Notes: generated by a model not told the origin, from the letters alone. A stretch of 64,000 bases of DNA from Dendrosporobacter quercicolus (GCF_900104455.1 NZ_FNHB01000009.1:62001-126000), one strand, 5' to 3'; shown: positions 43,087-53,307, numbered from the stretch's first letter. Made by a program: numbers and translations.

Positions 43087-43386
43087 ATGGTTGTTTTAGT
43101 AGCGACAATGAAAGCAAAACAAGGCCGGGAAGCTGAACTTGAAACGGTTTTAAAGTCAATGATACCAATGGTTGAGCAGGAGTCGGGCACCGTACAGTAT
43201 TGCCTGCACCGTTCGCAGGAGGAGCCGGGCAAATTTTTATTTTACGAAAAATATACGGACAAAGCAGCCTTGGACTTTCATAGTACCACCCCGTATCTGC
43301 GGGACTTGTTCAAAAAGCTGGCACCGTTGCTGGCTGAAAAGTCAGCCATTGATTTATACGAAGAGGTTGCAAGCATAAAAAGATAG
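43087..43386 (+). CDS. Putative quinol monooxygenase (YgiN/ABM family)
   Basis: 99-residue ABM-fold protein: VVLVATMKAKQGREAELE, then SGTVQYCLHRSQEEPGKFLFYEKYTDKAALDFH. This is the classic YgiN-type arrangement, with the conserved YEKY/W strand and His. Such proteins oxidise quinols or similar aromatics without cofactors. RBS GGGAGG. Ends inside a strong terminator. Confidence 0.88.
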   Translation: MVVLVATMKAKQGREAELETVLKSMIPMVEQESGTVQYCLHRSQEEPGKFLFYEKYTDKAALDFHSTTPYLRDLFKKLAPLLAEKSAIDLYEEVASIKR

Positions 43387-43441
43387 CTAAACAGCAGGGG
43401 CCAGCGGCTGCAGCCGCCTGGCCCCTGCTGTTTAGCTATCT
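43381..43441. terminator. Long bidirectional terminator
   Basis: AGATAGCTAAACAGCAGGGG pairs with CCCCTGCTGTTTAGCTATCT, with a further GC-rich inner stem. It overlaps the stop codon of the monooxygenase gene and serves the convergent MFS gene too. Confidence 0.9.
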
Positions 43442-43468
43442 AGCCGGAATTCCCGCCGGGAAGCAGCG

Positions 43469-44704
43469 TTAATTGCTTTTTCCGGATTTGGCGACAAGGC
43501 TCCAATAGCAGAACACCGCCGCCGTTTCGGCAACCGCAATCGTCACAGCCATAGGCAGGGCGGTATGGCTGCCGGCTATGCCGACAAACGGCGCCATAAC
43601 GCCGCCCAAGACGAATGATAACAGGCCGATCAGCGCTGAGGCGCTGCCGGCCGCCCTGGCCTGATCCTGCATAGCCAGAGAAAAGCTGCTGGTGCCGATA
43701 ATACCAACACTGGCTACCGTAAAGAAGAGCGGAATCAGAAGCGTATACAGGCCGCCGCCGAGCAAGGTCGTGACAAGCAAGACCAGGCTGGAGAAGAAGG
43801 CCAGCGTCAGGCCGCTGATGAGCAGTTTCCCTTCCCGGATACGGCCGGCCAGCCGCCCGGTCATTTGGCTGGCAATGATGATGCCAATGCTGTTGATGGC
43901 AAACAGCAGGCTGAACATCTGCGGCGAAACGTTAAACATGTTCTGCAAAACAAACGGCGAGCCTGAGATATAGGCAAACATAGCCGCGATTGAAAAGCCC
44001 TGGACCAAGGCATAACCCATAAATTTACGGTTATGGATTAAGTCGCGGAACCCATGCAGCGTATTGTCGAGACCGCCTTTGGAGCGGAGGCTTAACGGCA
44101 GTGTTTCCCGGAAGCCCCATAATACAACAGCGGCCATTATTACGCCTAACCCGGTCAGGATGACAAAGATGCCCCGCCAGGAAGTGAACTGCAAGACCTG
44201 GCCGCCCAGAACAGGAGCAATGACCGGGGCAACGCCGTTGACCAGCATTAACAAGGAAAAGAAGCGGGTCAGCTCCGGACCGGAATAAAGATCGCGTACG
44301 GCGGCGCGGGAGATAACAACCCCGGCTGAGCCGGCCAGGCCCTGAATAAATCTCATGACAATAAACAGCTCAATGGTGGGCGCTACGACACAGAGCAGCG
44401 AGGACAGAACATAAAAGGCGAGACCAGCCATTAAAGGCCCTTTTCTGCCCAGCACATCGCTGACCGGCCCTACAAAGATTTGCCCCAGGGCAATGCCAAG
44501 CAAACAGGCGGTCAGGCTGAGCTGAGCCAGTGAAGTGGTCGAATGTAAATCACGAACCAGATGGGGCAGCGCCGGCAAGTACATATCAATTGACAGCGGG
44601 CCAAAGGCGGCCAGCGTCCCTAAAACAAAAGCCATCCAGAGAACCTGCCGGCGGGAAGGCTGCTCAACAGCAGCGGCTGCAGTTGTTTGATGATCATAGC
44701 TCAT
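43469..44704 (-). CDS. Bcr/CflA family drug efflux MFS transporter
   Basis: 411 residues and 12 helices. FGPLSIDMYLPALPHLVRDL in helix 1, LGQIFVGPVSDVLGRKGPL and RFIQGLAGSAGVVISRAAVRDL are diagnostic of the Bcr/CflA subfamily (proton-coupled export of bicyclomycin, chloramphenicol and similar). Divergent from the ABC exporter genes; the shared 210-base gap contains a direct repeat. Confidence 0.93.
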   Translation of the reverse strand: MSYDHQTTAAAAVEQPSRRQVLWMAFVLGTLAAFGPLSIDMYLPALPHLVRDLHSTTSLAQLSLTACLLGIALGQIFVGPVSDVLGRKGPLMAGLAFYVLSSLLCVVAPTIELFIVMRFIQGLAGSAGVVISRAAVRDLYSGPELTRFFSLLMLVNGVAPVIAPVLGGQVLQFTSWRGIFVILTGLGVIMAAVVLWGFRETLPLSLRSKGGLDNTLHGFRDLIHNRKFMGYALVQGFSIAAMFAYISGSPFVLQNMFNVSPQMFSLLFAINSIGIIIASQMTGRLAGRIREGKLLISGLTLAFFSSLVLLVTTLLGGGLYTLLIPLFFTVASVGIIGTSSFSLAMQDQARAAGSASALIGLLSFVLGGVMAPFVGIAGSHTALPMAVTIAVAETAAVFCYWSLVAKSGKSN

Positions 44705-44811
44705 AGCAATAACAGTCCTTATTTAGTAGTTATGTAGTGTTACAGTTGCCATTTTGACAATAAAATAATCATAACATTACAATTCTTATCCGTAAAGGAG
44801 TCCGGCGTTTT

Positions 44812-44842
44812 TCTTTTACCGGTTGTTTTGTCTTTTACCGGT
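44812..44842. repeat. Direct repeat in the MFS/ABC divergent region
   Basis: TCTTTTACCGGT occurs at 44812-44823 and 44831-44842, a 19-base pitch. It might be a regulator site for the divergent efflux genes. Confidence 0.55.
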
Positions 44843-44914
44843 GAGCATGGTAATATATCTATTGATTATAAGTACGGAACTATCGGGTTACACGACCGGG
44901 AACGGGGACGGAAG

Positions 44915-46651
44915 ATGCAATTTTTATATAAATACAGCAAGAAATATGGTAAACAATTCTGGACTGCGGTATTTTTTGTGACGATGGAGGCTTTCTGCGA
45001 TCTTTTACAGCCGACCATTATGGCCAGGGTTATAGATGTCGGCGTAGCGGGGCGGCGGATGGATACGGTGTTTGAAATGGGCGGTTTGATGCTGCTCGTT
45101 ACGGCGGCCGGGGCTGTTGCCGCCGCCGGACGCAATATTATTTCCAGCCAGGTATCGCAAAGGATTGGCGCAGAGCTAAGAAGCGATCTTTACCAGACCA
45201 TTCAGGGTATGCCGTTCAGCGTACTGGACAAGCTGGATAAAGCGTCGCTCGTCACCCGGCTTACCAACGATGTCACGCAGGTTCAGGCCTTTGTCAACAG
45301 CCTGATGAGAATTTCATTAAAAGCGCCGCTGTTATGTATTGGCGGGCTTATTATGGCGGTTAGTTTAAACGCCAGGCTGGCAGTAGTGCTGGCTGTCATT
45401 GTGCCGGTCATTATCCTGCTGATTGGCATGAATATGAAAATTGGCTTTCCGTTGTTTTTCAGGGTGCAGACAGCGCTTGACCAGGTCAATGGCGTTATGC
45501 GGGAGTATTTGTCCGGGGTCAGAGTAGTGAAGGCATTTAACCGGTTTGCCGATGAACAGAAGAAGTTTGCTCAGGCCAATGACCGCCTGCAAGCCGATAC
45601 GGTCACTGCCATGCGGGTGATGGCAGTCTTTGGGCCGGGCGTCATCCTCACGCTGAACCTGGGCGTTATTGCGGTGCTGTGGCTGGGCGGCCTGGGTGTC
45701 GGCAGCGGGCAGATCCAAGTGGGGCAAGTGGTTGCTTTCATCAATTATATGATGCAAATCCTGTATTCACTCATGATCATCTCACTGGTATTTAATTTGT
45801 TTGTGCGGGCCAGGGCCTCAGCCGACCGGATTGGCGAAGTGCTGCTGCGGGACGGCGGACCGGCGGAGGCGGTCAGGGCGGCAGCAGCTGGACTGGCCTC
45901 AGGCGGTCAGGTGGAGTTTTATGATGTCGGCTTCAGTTATGAAAAAGACGGTGAGCCGGTTTTAAGGAATATTGATTTAAGCTGCAAATCTGGTGAAATG
46001 ATGGGCATTGTTGGCTCAACCGGCGCAGGTAAAAGCACTCTGGTTAAGCTTATTCCCCGTTTTTATGACCCTGATTCGGGCAGCGTCAAAATCAACGGGC
46101 AGGATATCAAAACAGTTGCGCCGCAGCACTTGCGGGATAAAATTGCCATTGTGCCGCAAAACACCGTATTATTTACCGGAACGGTTTTGGATAATATCCG
46201 GTGGGGTAAAAAAACAGCCGATTTTGCCGAAATTACGGCAGCAGCCCAAATCGCTGAGGCGCATGGCTTTATTATGGAGCTTGCCGATGGCTATCAGACC
46301 AGACTGGGGCAAAATGGCGTTAATTTATCAGGCGGCCAAAAACAGCGTATTGCCATTGCCCGGGCCTTACTGCGAATACCGGAAATTCTCGTGCTGGATG
46401 ATTGTACCAGTGCGGTTGATGCGGCGACTGAAGCCAAAATTAAACAGTCCATCCGGCAATATGCCGACGGCTGCACCCGGATCATCATCGCTCAGCGGAT
46501 TACCGCCGTAATGGACGCTGATATCATCGCGGTGCTGGATAAGGGCCGGATTGTGGGCCGGGGGACACATTCTGAACTGCTGGCCGCCTGTTCAATATAC
46601 CGGGAACTATGGGAGTCTCAACTGGGCATGGAGGTGAAGCGGCATGGCTAA
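44915..46651 (+). CDS. ABC exporter half-transporter, subunit 1
   Basis: 578 residues: six-helix membrane domain (to about 310) plus ATPase. Walker A GSTGAGKSTLVKL, Q-loop, signature LSGGQKQRIAIARALL, Walker B ILVLDDCTSAVD. The residue after the Walker B Asp is Asp, not the catalytic Glu, so this subunit holds the degenerate site of a heterodimeric exporter (like YheI/BmrC). ATG at 44915 preceded by GGGGACGGAAG. Overlaps the second subunit by eight bases. Confidence 0.92.
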   Translation: MQFLYKYSKKYGKQFWTAVFFVTMEAFCDLLQPTIMARVIDVGVAGRRMDTVFEMGGLMLLVTAAGAVAAAGRNIISSQVSQRIGAELRSDLYQTIQGMPFSVLDKLDKASLVTRLTNDVTQVQAFVNSLMRISLKAPLLCIGGLIMAVSLNARLAVVLAVIVPVIILLIGMNMKIGFPLFFRVQTALDQVNGVMREYLSGVRVVKAFNRFADEQKKFAQANDRLQADTVTAMRVMAVFGPGVILTLNLGVIAVLWLGGLGVGSGQIQVGQVVAFINYMMQILYSLMIISLVFNLFVRARASADRIGEVLLRDGGPAEAVRAAAAGLASGGQVEFYDVGFSYEKDGEPVLRNIDLSCKSGEMMGIVGSTGAGKSTLVKLIPRFYDPDSGSVKINGQDIKTVAPQHLRDKIAIVPQNTVLFTGTVLDNIRWGKKTADFAEITAAAQIAEAHGFIMELADGYQTRLGQNGVNLSGGQKQRIAIARALLRIPEILVLDDCTSAVDAATEAKIKQSIRQYADGCTRIIIAQRITAVMDADIIAVLDKGRIVGRGTHSELLAACSIYRELWESQLGMEVKRHG

Positions 46652-48473
46652 TCAGCCGATGACCGGCGGCAGGCTTAGCCGCCGGGGCAAAAAAACGGGC
46701 AGCAAGGCCAAAAGTTTTACCGGGACACTGCGGCGGCTGTGGCGCTACCTGGCGGCTGAAAAAAACTGTCTGGCCATCATTTCATTGCTGGTATGCGTTG
46801 ATATTCTGCTGACTTTACTCGGCCCCTATCTAATCGGCGTTTACGTTGACGCGATTGCAGTAGACAGCGGCGCAATTGATTTTGACCTGCTCAAGCTGCT
46901 GCTGGTTATTCTTGGCGGGGCGTATGTTGGCGAAAGCGTCCTGGCCTTTGTCAAGAACTGGCTGATGGCCGGGGTGTCACAGCGGGTGGTCGGGGAACTC
47001 AGACGAAGTCTATTTGGAAAACTGCAAAAATTGCCGGTCGCTTTTTTTGACCGTCATCCCCACGGCGAATTGATGAGCAGGCTGGCGAATGATATTGATC
47101 AGGTGAGCGGCACGATAGCGCAGTCTTCGGTTCAACTTATCAGCGGCTTTATTGCAATTACCGGCTCTTTCATTATGATGCTGGTTTTGAGCCCCCTGCT
47201 GACCTTAGCCAGCCTGATTACCGTACCGCTCGTACTGCTGCTTAGCAGAACCATTGCCCGCAAAACGGCAGTGTTGTTTAAAGAACAGCAGGTTCAACTG
47301 GGCCGGCTGAATTCACAGGTCGAGGAAACGGTTTCCGGGATTGAAGTAATCCGGGCCTTTAATTATGAACAACAGGCAATCGATGAGTTCAAGACGATCA
47401 ATCAGGAGCTGACGGCGGTGGGTACCAAGGCCCAGATCTGGTCCGGCTTTATGATGCCGTTAATGAACGTAATCAACAATATCGGTTTTGCCGCCATTGC
47501 CATTGCCGGCGGGGCGCTGGCTGTGCAGGAGGTCGTTACGGTCGGAATTATTGCCAGCTTTATCAGTTACTCGCGGCAATTTGTCCGGCCCTTAAATGAT
47601 CTGGGCAATATTTATAATATTTTGCAGTCCGGCGTCGCCGGTGCGGAACGGGTATTCGAGATCCTGGACGAACAAGAAGAACTACCTGATCAGCGCGGAG
47701 CAAAACTGCTGGCGCAGCCCCGGGGTCAGGTAGCATTTGAAAATGTCAGCTTCGGTTATCAGGAAGGCCTGCCGATTCTGCACAATATTCATTTTAGTGT
47801 GAAGGCAGGCAGCGTTACGGCGCTGGTCGGGCCTACCGGAGCAGGCAAGACTACCATCATTAATCTGCTGACCCGCTTTTATGACGTCAATTCCGGCCGT
47901 ATTCTTATTGATGGCGGCGATATCCGGGAGTATAGCCGGGACAGCCTGCGTAAATGCTTCGGCATAGTGCTTCAGGATACGTATCTGTTTTCCGGTACGA
48001 TCAGGGATAATATCAAATATGGCAGGCCGGAGGCCGCTGACGAAGAGGTTAAAGCGGCAGCCCTTCAGGCCAATGCCCATTATTTTATCGAACGGCTGCC
48101 CCGGCAGTATGACACAATACTGACCGAAAACGGCGGCAATCTCAGTCATGGAGAGAAACAGCTGCTGGCTCTCGCCCGCGTTATTCTGACCAATCCGGCC
48201 ATTCTCATTCTGGATGAGGCTACGAGCAGTATTGATACAAGAACCGAGTTCTATATCCAGGATGCGCTGCGGCGGATGATGGCCGGCCGGACTTCATTCG
48301 TCATTGCCCACCGGCTGAATACCATCCGTCACGCCGACGTTATTCTGGTTATTAGCCGCGGCACCATTGTCGAACAGGGCCGGCATGAGGAACTGCTGGC
48401 GCAGCGGGGTGCATATTATCGGCTGCAGCAACCTCTGACCGAGCAGTTTCAGGACCAGGCGGCTATTCGTTAG
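46644..48473 (+). CDS. ABC exporter half-transporter, subunit 2
   Basis: 609 residues. N-terminal basic extension (GRLSRRGKKTGSKAKS), six helices, ATPase with Walker A GPTGAGKTT, signature LSHGEKQLLALAR and Walker B ILILDEATSSID with a catalytic Glu. The LSHGE variant is typical of the second subunit (YheH/BmrD type). With the gene before it forms a heterodimeric multidrug or lipid exporter. Its 3' end overlaps the convergent fumarase gene by 11 bases. Confidence 0.93.
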   Translation: MANQPMTGGRLSRRGKKTGSKAKSFTGTLRRLWRYLAAEKNCLAIISLLVCVDILLTLLGPYLIGVYVDAIAVDSGAIDFDLLKLLLVILGGAYVGESVLAFVKNWLMAGVSQRVVGELRRSLFGKLQKLPVAFFDRHPHGELMSRLANDIDQVSGTIAQSSVQLISGFIAITGSFIMMLVLSPLLTLASLITVPLVLLLSRTIARKTAVLFKEQQVQLGRLNSQVEETVSGIEVIRAFNYEQQAIDEFKTINQELTAVGTKAQIWSGFMMPLMNVINNIGFAAIAIAGGALAVQEVVTVGIIASFISYSRQFVRPLNDLGNIYNILQSGVAGAERVFEILDEQEELPDQRGAKLLAQPRGQVAFENVSFGYQEGLPILHNIHFSVKAGSVTALVGPTGAGKTTIINLLTRFYDVNSGRILIDGGDIREYSRDSLRKCFGIVLQDTYLFSGTIRDNIKYGRPEAADEEVKAAALQANAHYFIERLPRQYDTILTENGGNLSHGEKQLLALARVILTNPAILILDEATSSIDTRTEFYIQDALRRMMAGRTSFVIAHRLNTIRHADVILVISRGTIVEQGRHEELLAQRGAYYRLQQPLTEQFQDQAAIR

Positions 48474-49854
48474 CCTTGATCAGGCGGGCCGGGTTCATGT
48501 AGTGGTCGTAATCAGCTTCACTTACATAGCCGGTAGCCAGAGCGGCCGCTTTTAGGGTGATGCCGTCAGCGGCCGCTTTTTTTGCTATTTCCGCCGCTTT
48601 ATCATAACCGATCAGGGGCACCAGCCCGGTAATTAAGATCAGCGACTGGTGCAGGTTAAATTCAATTTTCGGCAGGTTGGGCCGGATGCCGGCGGCGCAA
48701 TTGGCGTTAAAGGAATTCATGCCGTCACTGAGCAGCCGGACGGTTTGCACCAGGTTGTAGGCAATTACCGGCATAAAGACGTTAAGCTGGAAATTTCCCT
48801 GACTGGCGGCAAACGAGATTGTGGCGTCATTGCCGAAGACCTGCGTAACAATCATGGTGAGCGCCTCAGCCTGCGTGGGATTAACTTTGGACGGCATAAT
48901 GGAGCTGCCCGGCTCATTGGCCGGAATGGTAATTTCACCAATGCCGCAGCGCGGCCCGCTGGCCAGCCAGCGTACATCATTGGCAATTTTCATCAAATCG
49001 GCGGCCAGCGCCTTCAGCATGCCATGGACAACGACAAGCTCATCCTTACTGGTCAGGGCATGAAACTTATTCGGTGAGGTTTCAAACTGTTCACCGGTCA
49101 GCCGGCTGATTTCAGCGGCTATTTTTACGGCAAACTCTGGGTGCGAATTGATCCCTGTACCCACAGCGGTACCGCCCATCGCCAGAGAGCGCAGAAAATT
49201 AATTCCGGTCGTCAGCATCGCGCGGTTTCGTTCCAGCATGCCCGACCAGCCGGAGATTTCCTGCCCCAGCGTCAGGGGAGTGGCGTCCATCAGATGGGTC
49301 CGTCCGATTTTAACAATATCCTGAAACTCGGCGGCTTTGCTCCGGAGTGTTTCCAGCAGCGCGGTCAAGGCCGGGAACAACTGGCTGTGCAGGAGGGTAA
49401 GCCCCAGAACATGCAATCCGGTAGGGAAAATGTCGTTAGAGCTTTGGGAACGGTTGACATGGTCATTGGGATGGACCTTCAGCGGCTGACCGGCGGCCGT
49501 TAATATTTGTTCGGCCCGGTGGGCGATCACCTCATTAATGTTCATGTTGAATTGGGTGCCGCTGCCTGTTTGCCAAACCGACAACGGGAAATTCCCGGCC
49601 AGCTTTCCCTCCAGCAGTTCGGCGCACGCCGACCGGATGGCGTCGGCCCGGGCGGCGTCCAATAAGCCCAGCTCCTGATTAACGGTGGCGGCGGCCTGTT
49701 TGAGTATACCGAATACCGCTACCATTTCCAACGGCATTTTTTCAGTGCCGATCCGGAAGTTCTCCCAACTGCGCTGGGTTTGGGCGCCCCATAGTTTATC
49801 GGCCGGAACTTTTACCTCGCCCAGAGAGTCTTTCTCAATTCGATATTCTGCCAT
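48463..49854 (-). CDS. fumC: Class II fumarate hydratase
   Basis: Interconverts fumarate and malate without an Fe-S cluster. Motifs: SVWQTGSGTQFNMNINEVI, HPNDHVNRSQSSNDIFPTG, GRTHLMDATPLTLGQE, GGTAVGTGINSHPEF, and the superfamily signature GSSIMPSKVNPTQAEA. 463 residues from the ATG at 49854, which is best spaced from AAGGAAGG; ATGs at 49863 and 49860 overlap that site. The PSKVN variant of the signature is unremarkable. Confidence 0.96.
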   Translation of the reverse strand: MAEYRIEKDSLGEVKVPADKLWGAQTQRSWENFRIGTEKMPLEMVAVFGILKQAAATVNQELGLLDAARADAIRSACAELLEGKLAGNFPLSVWQTGSGTQFNMNINEVIAHRAEQILTAAGQPLKVHPNDHVNRSQSSNDIFPTGLHVLGLTLLHSQLFPALTALLETLRSKAAEFQDIVKIGRTHLMDATPLTLGQEISGWSGMLERNRAMLTTGINFLRSLAMGGTAVGTGINSHPEFAVKIAAEISRLTGEQFETSPNKFHALTSKDELVVVHGMLKALAADLMKIANDVRWLASGPRCGIGEITIPANEPGSSIMPSKVNPTQAEALTMIVTQVFGNDATISFAASQGNFQLNVFMPVIAYNLVQTVRLLSDGMNSFNANCAAGIRPNLPKIEFNLHQSLILITGLVPLIGYDKAAEIAKKAAADGITLKAAALATGYVSEADYDHYMNPARLIKANE

Positions 49855-49936
49855 TTCCATCATCCCTTCCTTATTGAATCATGCTTTAGCGTAGCCGGAG
49901 TTCAAGCAGCGTAGCCAGCAGCATGTTGATGCTTAT

Positions 49937-50620
49937 CTAACCATTGAGCATTCTTTCCAGGTGGTCTCTGTTCACAATGGTGATGGTTCGTTTATTTATT
50001 CTAATGATGTCGGACCTGCATAAGTTTTTTAGTTCCCGGCACAGCGAGGGCCGCGGTACATTAAGATGCTCGGCCCAGGTTTTTTTAGAGTAGGGGAGTT
50101 CGATCACCTGCGCCGCCGGATGGGCTTTTATACAATACAATAAGGAAAAAGCAATTTTACTTTGGATAGAGCAATAGGATAATAATTCTATTTTGGTATT
50201 CAGCATGACCAGTTTGTCGGACATAAGCTGCAGCAGGTTGGTCAGAAGGCTGGGATTGCGGCCCAGAACCCGGAGCATGCACTGCCGGGGCAGCAGTAAA
50301 ATATCGGTTGTTTCCCGTGCGGACACCTGGCAGGGATAAGTTGGCATGGATGAAAAGACAGTACCCTCAGCAATGATTTCGCCTTTTTCTTTATAGATCA
50401 GATTAATCAGCCGGCCGGACTGGAATATTTTCTGAACCTCTACACTGCCGGTGAGAATAATGCCGACATGCGTGATTTGTTGATCCATCCGAAAAATCAG
50501 TTGGTTTTTTTTATAGCGGCTTATGCTGTATCCTGTACCGGCTAAAAACTCCCTGATTTGCAGGTTGGAGTAATTTTTAAATAGCGGACAGTGTGCGATA
50601 ATGTCAGGAACATCAGCCAT
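49937..50620 (-). CDS. Crp/Fnr family transcriptional regulator
   Basis: 227 residues: cyclic-nucleotide-type sensor barrel (about 10-125, with GSVEVQKIFQSGRL and GEIIAEGTVFSS), dimerisation helix and C-terminal winged helix (YSKKTWAEHLNVPRPSLCREL). No N-terminal Cys cluster like Fnr. Divergent from the TonB receptor operon with an 150-base gap containing a shared TATAAT-like -10 on both strands, so it is a candidate regulator of that operon. Confidence 0.9.
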   Translation of the reverse strand: MADVPDIIAHCPLFKNYSNLQIREFLAGTGYSISRYKKNQLIFRMDQQITHVGIILTGSVEVQKIFQSGRLINLIYKEKGEIIAEGTVFSSMPTYPCQVSARETTDILLLPRQCMLRVLGRNPSLLTNLLQLMSDKLVMLNTKIELLSYCSIQSKIAFSLLYCIKAHPAAQVIELPYSKKTWAEHLNVPRPSLCRELKNLCRSDIIRINKRTITIVNRDHLERMLNG

Positions 50621-50771
50621 TTTTTATCACCAGCTTGTCAAAAATAATGTAACATGGGCTACGGAACTTACAGGTTAATTTTATTATAATAGTACACACA
50701 TGTAAATGATAAAGAATTTCATTATCGGCAATTCTGCTGATCAGCATGTCAAAAAGCCGGGGAGGATGAGG

Positions 50772-52733
50772 ATGAAGAAGAAAACGATACTGGCGTTTCT
50801 GCCGCTGCTGCTTAGTATTCCGGGTGTTCAGGCGCAGGAAAGTCTGGATGAGGCATTTTTGCTGCCCGAGGTAGTCGTAACCGCTACCAGAACCAGCAGG
50901 GAGGTGAAGGCTGTTCCCGCTGCCGTCGAGGTTATTGACAAGGCCGATATTGAGGCCCGGGGAGCGCATACGTTAAAAGACATCATTGGAATGGCCGCCG
51001 GCGTCAGTGTGATGCGGTCCGGCGGTAAAAACGCAGTTTCCATTCGCGGTTTTGACTCCCGGTTTTCAATGATTTTAATTGACGGCAGGCGAATTGCCTC
51101 GGAAATTGATCAGAATTATGAACTGGAGCGCATTGGCCTGGACAATGTAGAGCGTATTGAGATTGTGCGCGGGCCTGTTAATTCGCTTTATGGCACTGAC
51201 GCTCTCGGCGGGGTGGTCAACATTATTACCAAAAGCCCGGTCAAGCAGGCTTTTTCCCTGCGGCTTGATCACGGGGCGTACAGCGGCAATGAGGGGGCCA
51301 GGGACAATTATCATTTCAGCTATGACTCGGGGCGGATAGGCCGGTACGGCGTTACTGTTTCGGGGGCCCAATTAAACAATGACAAAGCGTTAAAGGACGA
51401 TGGGACGACGTATGCCCCTTTTGGCAAACGCAATTATTTCAATACCAGAGTCGATTATCACGTCAGTGAAAATGAAGCCTTTACCTTTACAGCTGCTTAC
51501 ATGAGTGAGGATACCCGGGAGCAGGTGGTTAAGGAAACTCCGGCCGGCAAAATCAAGACCGGTGTCCATGATGACAATGAGCGGACGGAATATGCCTTGA
51601 GCTACAGCAGGCGGCAGGACGATACCGAGGTGTTCTGGCGGGCATATCTATCGGATTATGTTAAACATGTCGATGTGCACAATCTTGCCAACCGCAATTT
51701 TATGAACTTTGGTAAATCGCACCGCACCATTCCCGGTTTTGAAGGACGGCTGAGCAAGGCCTATGGGGACAATCATCTGCTCACCTTTGGCGGTGAATAC
51801 CGGCCGGAAAAATTCCGTGGTACAGGCGTAAGGACCGGCAAGGGCATTTATACCGAAACCTATCGTGACCCGGTTTCCGGTGAAATAAAAACTTTGCCAG
51901 GCTCAAAAGTTGATATTAATTACTCCGCTCTGTATCTTCAGGATGAATGGCAGACATCTCCCAAACTGCTGATGGTTACCTCGCTGCGTTATGATGACAG
52001 CAATAAATTTGACAGTAATCTGAGTCCCAAGCTGGGACTTACTTATCAGGCGGCCGATGACCTGCGGCTTAAGCTTAATATCAGCAAGGGCTTTCGCAGT
52101 CCCACCCCGAATCAGTTATATATCAACTCGCAGGTTGTCCGCAACGGGAAAGCCATGACTTTAATCGGAAATCCCCGGCTGGATTCGGAGGATTCCAATT
52201 CTTATGAGCTCTCGCTGGAGCGGGACTGGGGACCGGCGACCGGTAAGCTTACCTATTTTACCAATAAGGTCAGCAACATGATCGCCGAGGACATGGTAGA
52301 TAACACGACCATACAATATAAAAACATTGCCAAAGCCACCATTCAGGGAGTAGAAGCCGAAGTTGTATATCCGCTGTCGCCCAAAATGTTCTGGACGGCC
52401 AGCTATACTTATTTGGATGCGGTAAATGACACGGATGACAGCCGGCTGTTTAACCGCGCCCGCCATAAGATTGCTTCCCGCTTGACTTATGTAAAACAGT
52501 CAGGCGGCTTACGGGCTAATTTATGGTCTGAGACCTACAGCAATTATCTGTATGAAGTTTCAGCCGGTGCGGGCAGGAATAAGTCTTATACGCTGTGGAA
52601 CTTAAATTTGGAAAAGGCAATCGGCGATACCGGAACGATTGTTGTGGGAATTGACAATCTATTAAATAAACGGGATGACGATTTGGCAATCCAAGGCGCT
52701 TATATCCATACCGGCTACAAAGTTCAATTGTAG
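50772..52733 (+). CDS. TonB-dependent outer membrane receptor
   Basis: 653 residues with signal peptide (KKKTILAFLPLLLSIPGVQA), TonB box region (LPEVVVTATRTSREV), plug domain (HTLKDIIGMAAGVSVMR, IEIVRGPVNSLYGTDALGGV) and a 22-strand-type barrel ending in an aromatic-poor strand with Gln-Leu at the terminus (GYKVQL). Closest in look to CirA/FepA/BtuB-type receptors for siderophores, heme or corrinoids. ATG at 50772 is spaced correctly from GGGGAGG; ATG at 50766 is possible. First gene of a four-gene operon. Confidence 0.93.
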   Translation: MKKKTILAFLPLLLSIPGVQAQESLDEAFLLPEVVVTATRTSREVKAVPAAVEVIDKADIEARGAHTLKDIIGMAAGVSVMRSGGKNAVSIRGFDSRFSMILIDGRRIASEIDQNYELERIGLDNVERIEIVRGPVNSLYGTDALGGVVNIITKSPVKQAFSLRLDHGAYSGNEGARDNYHFSYDSGRIGRYGVTVSGAQLNNDKALKDDGTTYAPFGKRNYFNTRVDYHVSENEAFTFTAAYMSEDTREQVVKETPAGKIKTGVHDDNERTEYALSYSRRQDDTEVFWRAYLSDYVKHVDVHNLANRNFMNFGKSHRTIPGFEGRLSKAYGDNHLLTFGGEYRPEKFRGTGVRTGKGIYTETYRDPVSGEIKTLPGSKVDINYSALYLQDEWQTSPKLLMVTSLRYDDSNKFDSNLSPKLGLTYQAADDLRLKLNISKGFRSPTPNQLYINSQVVRNGKAMTLIGNPRLDSEDSNSYELSLERDWGPATGKLTYFTNKVSNMIAEDMVDNTTIQYKNIAKATIQGVEAEVVYPLSPKMFWTASYTYLDAVNDTDDSRLFNRARHKIASRLTYVKQSGGLRANLWSETYSNYLYEVSAGAGRNKSYTLWNLNLEKAIGDTGTIVVGIDNLLNKRDDDLAIQGAYIHTGYKVQL

Positions 52734-52800
52734 CTTAGCCGCCGCTTGGCGGCAGTACTTTGGGCCAGGCGTACCTTATCTAAGACGGAGGCATAACAAG

Positions 52801-53307
52801 ATGTATCATCGACTGACCAGAGCCGCTCTGTTGCTGGCGCTGATGGTTGTGCTGCAGTCAATCAGGCTGCTTGTACCTGTCCCGCCCTTTGTTTCGATGT
52901 TTGTTATCGGCAGCGCGGTAAATGCTTGCCTGCTGCTGGCAGTGGAGAAAACCGGCTGGCGTTTTGCGCTGGTATTGGCTGTAACTGCGCCGGCAGTTGC
53001 CGCTTTGCAGCAATTTTTACCCAGCCCGCTGTTTATTTTTCCGGTGGCTGCCGCGAATATCATCTATGTCACCGGCTACCGGGCATTGTTAAAGACCAAT
53101 CGCTGGCTGGCGGTTGGTGTTGCTGCAGCCTTAAAAATGCTGGGCATGTATACGGCAATTTCAATTGTGCTGGAAGTGGCGGAGCTATCGGATAAGCTGG
53201 CTGCCGGTCTGAAAATGATGCTTGGTTACCCTCAGTTGATCACCGGAACAGTTGGAGGAGTATTATGCTATGTGATAGTGAACAGACTGGCGGGAGCCAG
53301 GCAGTAG
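52801..53307 (+). CDS. Small polytopic membrane protein (ECF S-component-like)
   Basis: 168 residues and five to six helices. The layout (TRAALLLALMVVLQSIRLLV, then PFVSMFVIGSAVNACLLLAV) resembles small substrate-capture subunits of energy-coupling-factor transporters, but no A/T subunits are near and similarity is by eye only. GGAGG-containing site before ATG 52801. Overlaps the downstream gene by 43 bases. Acts presumably with the TonB receptor to bring a scarce nutrient across the inner membrane. Confidence 0.72.
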   Translation: MYHRLTRAALLLALMVVLQSIRLLVPVPPFVSMFVIGSAVNACLLLAVEKTGWRFALVLAVTAPAVAALQQFLPSPLFIFPVAAANIIYVTGYRALLKTNRWLAVGVAAALKMLGMYTAISIVLEVAELSDKLAAGLKMMLGYPQLITGTVGGVLCYVIVNRLAGARQ

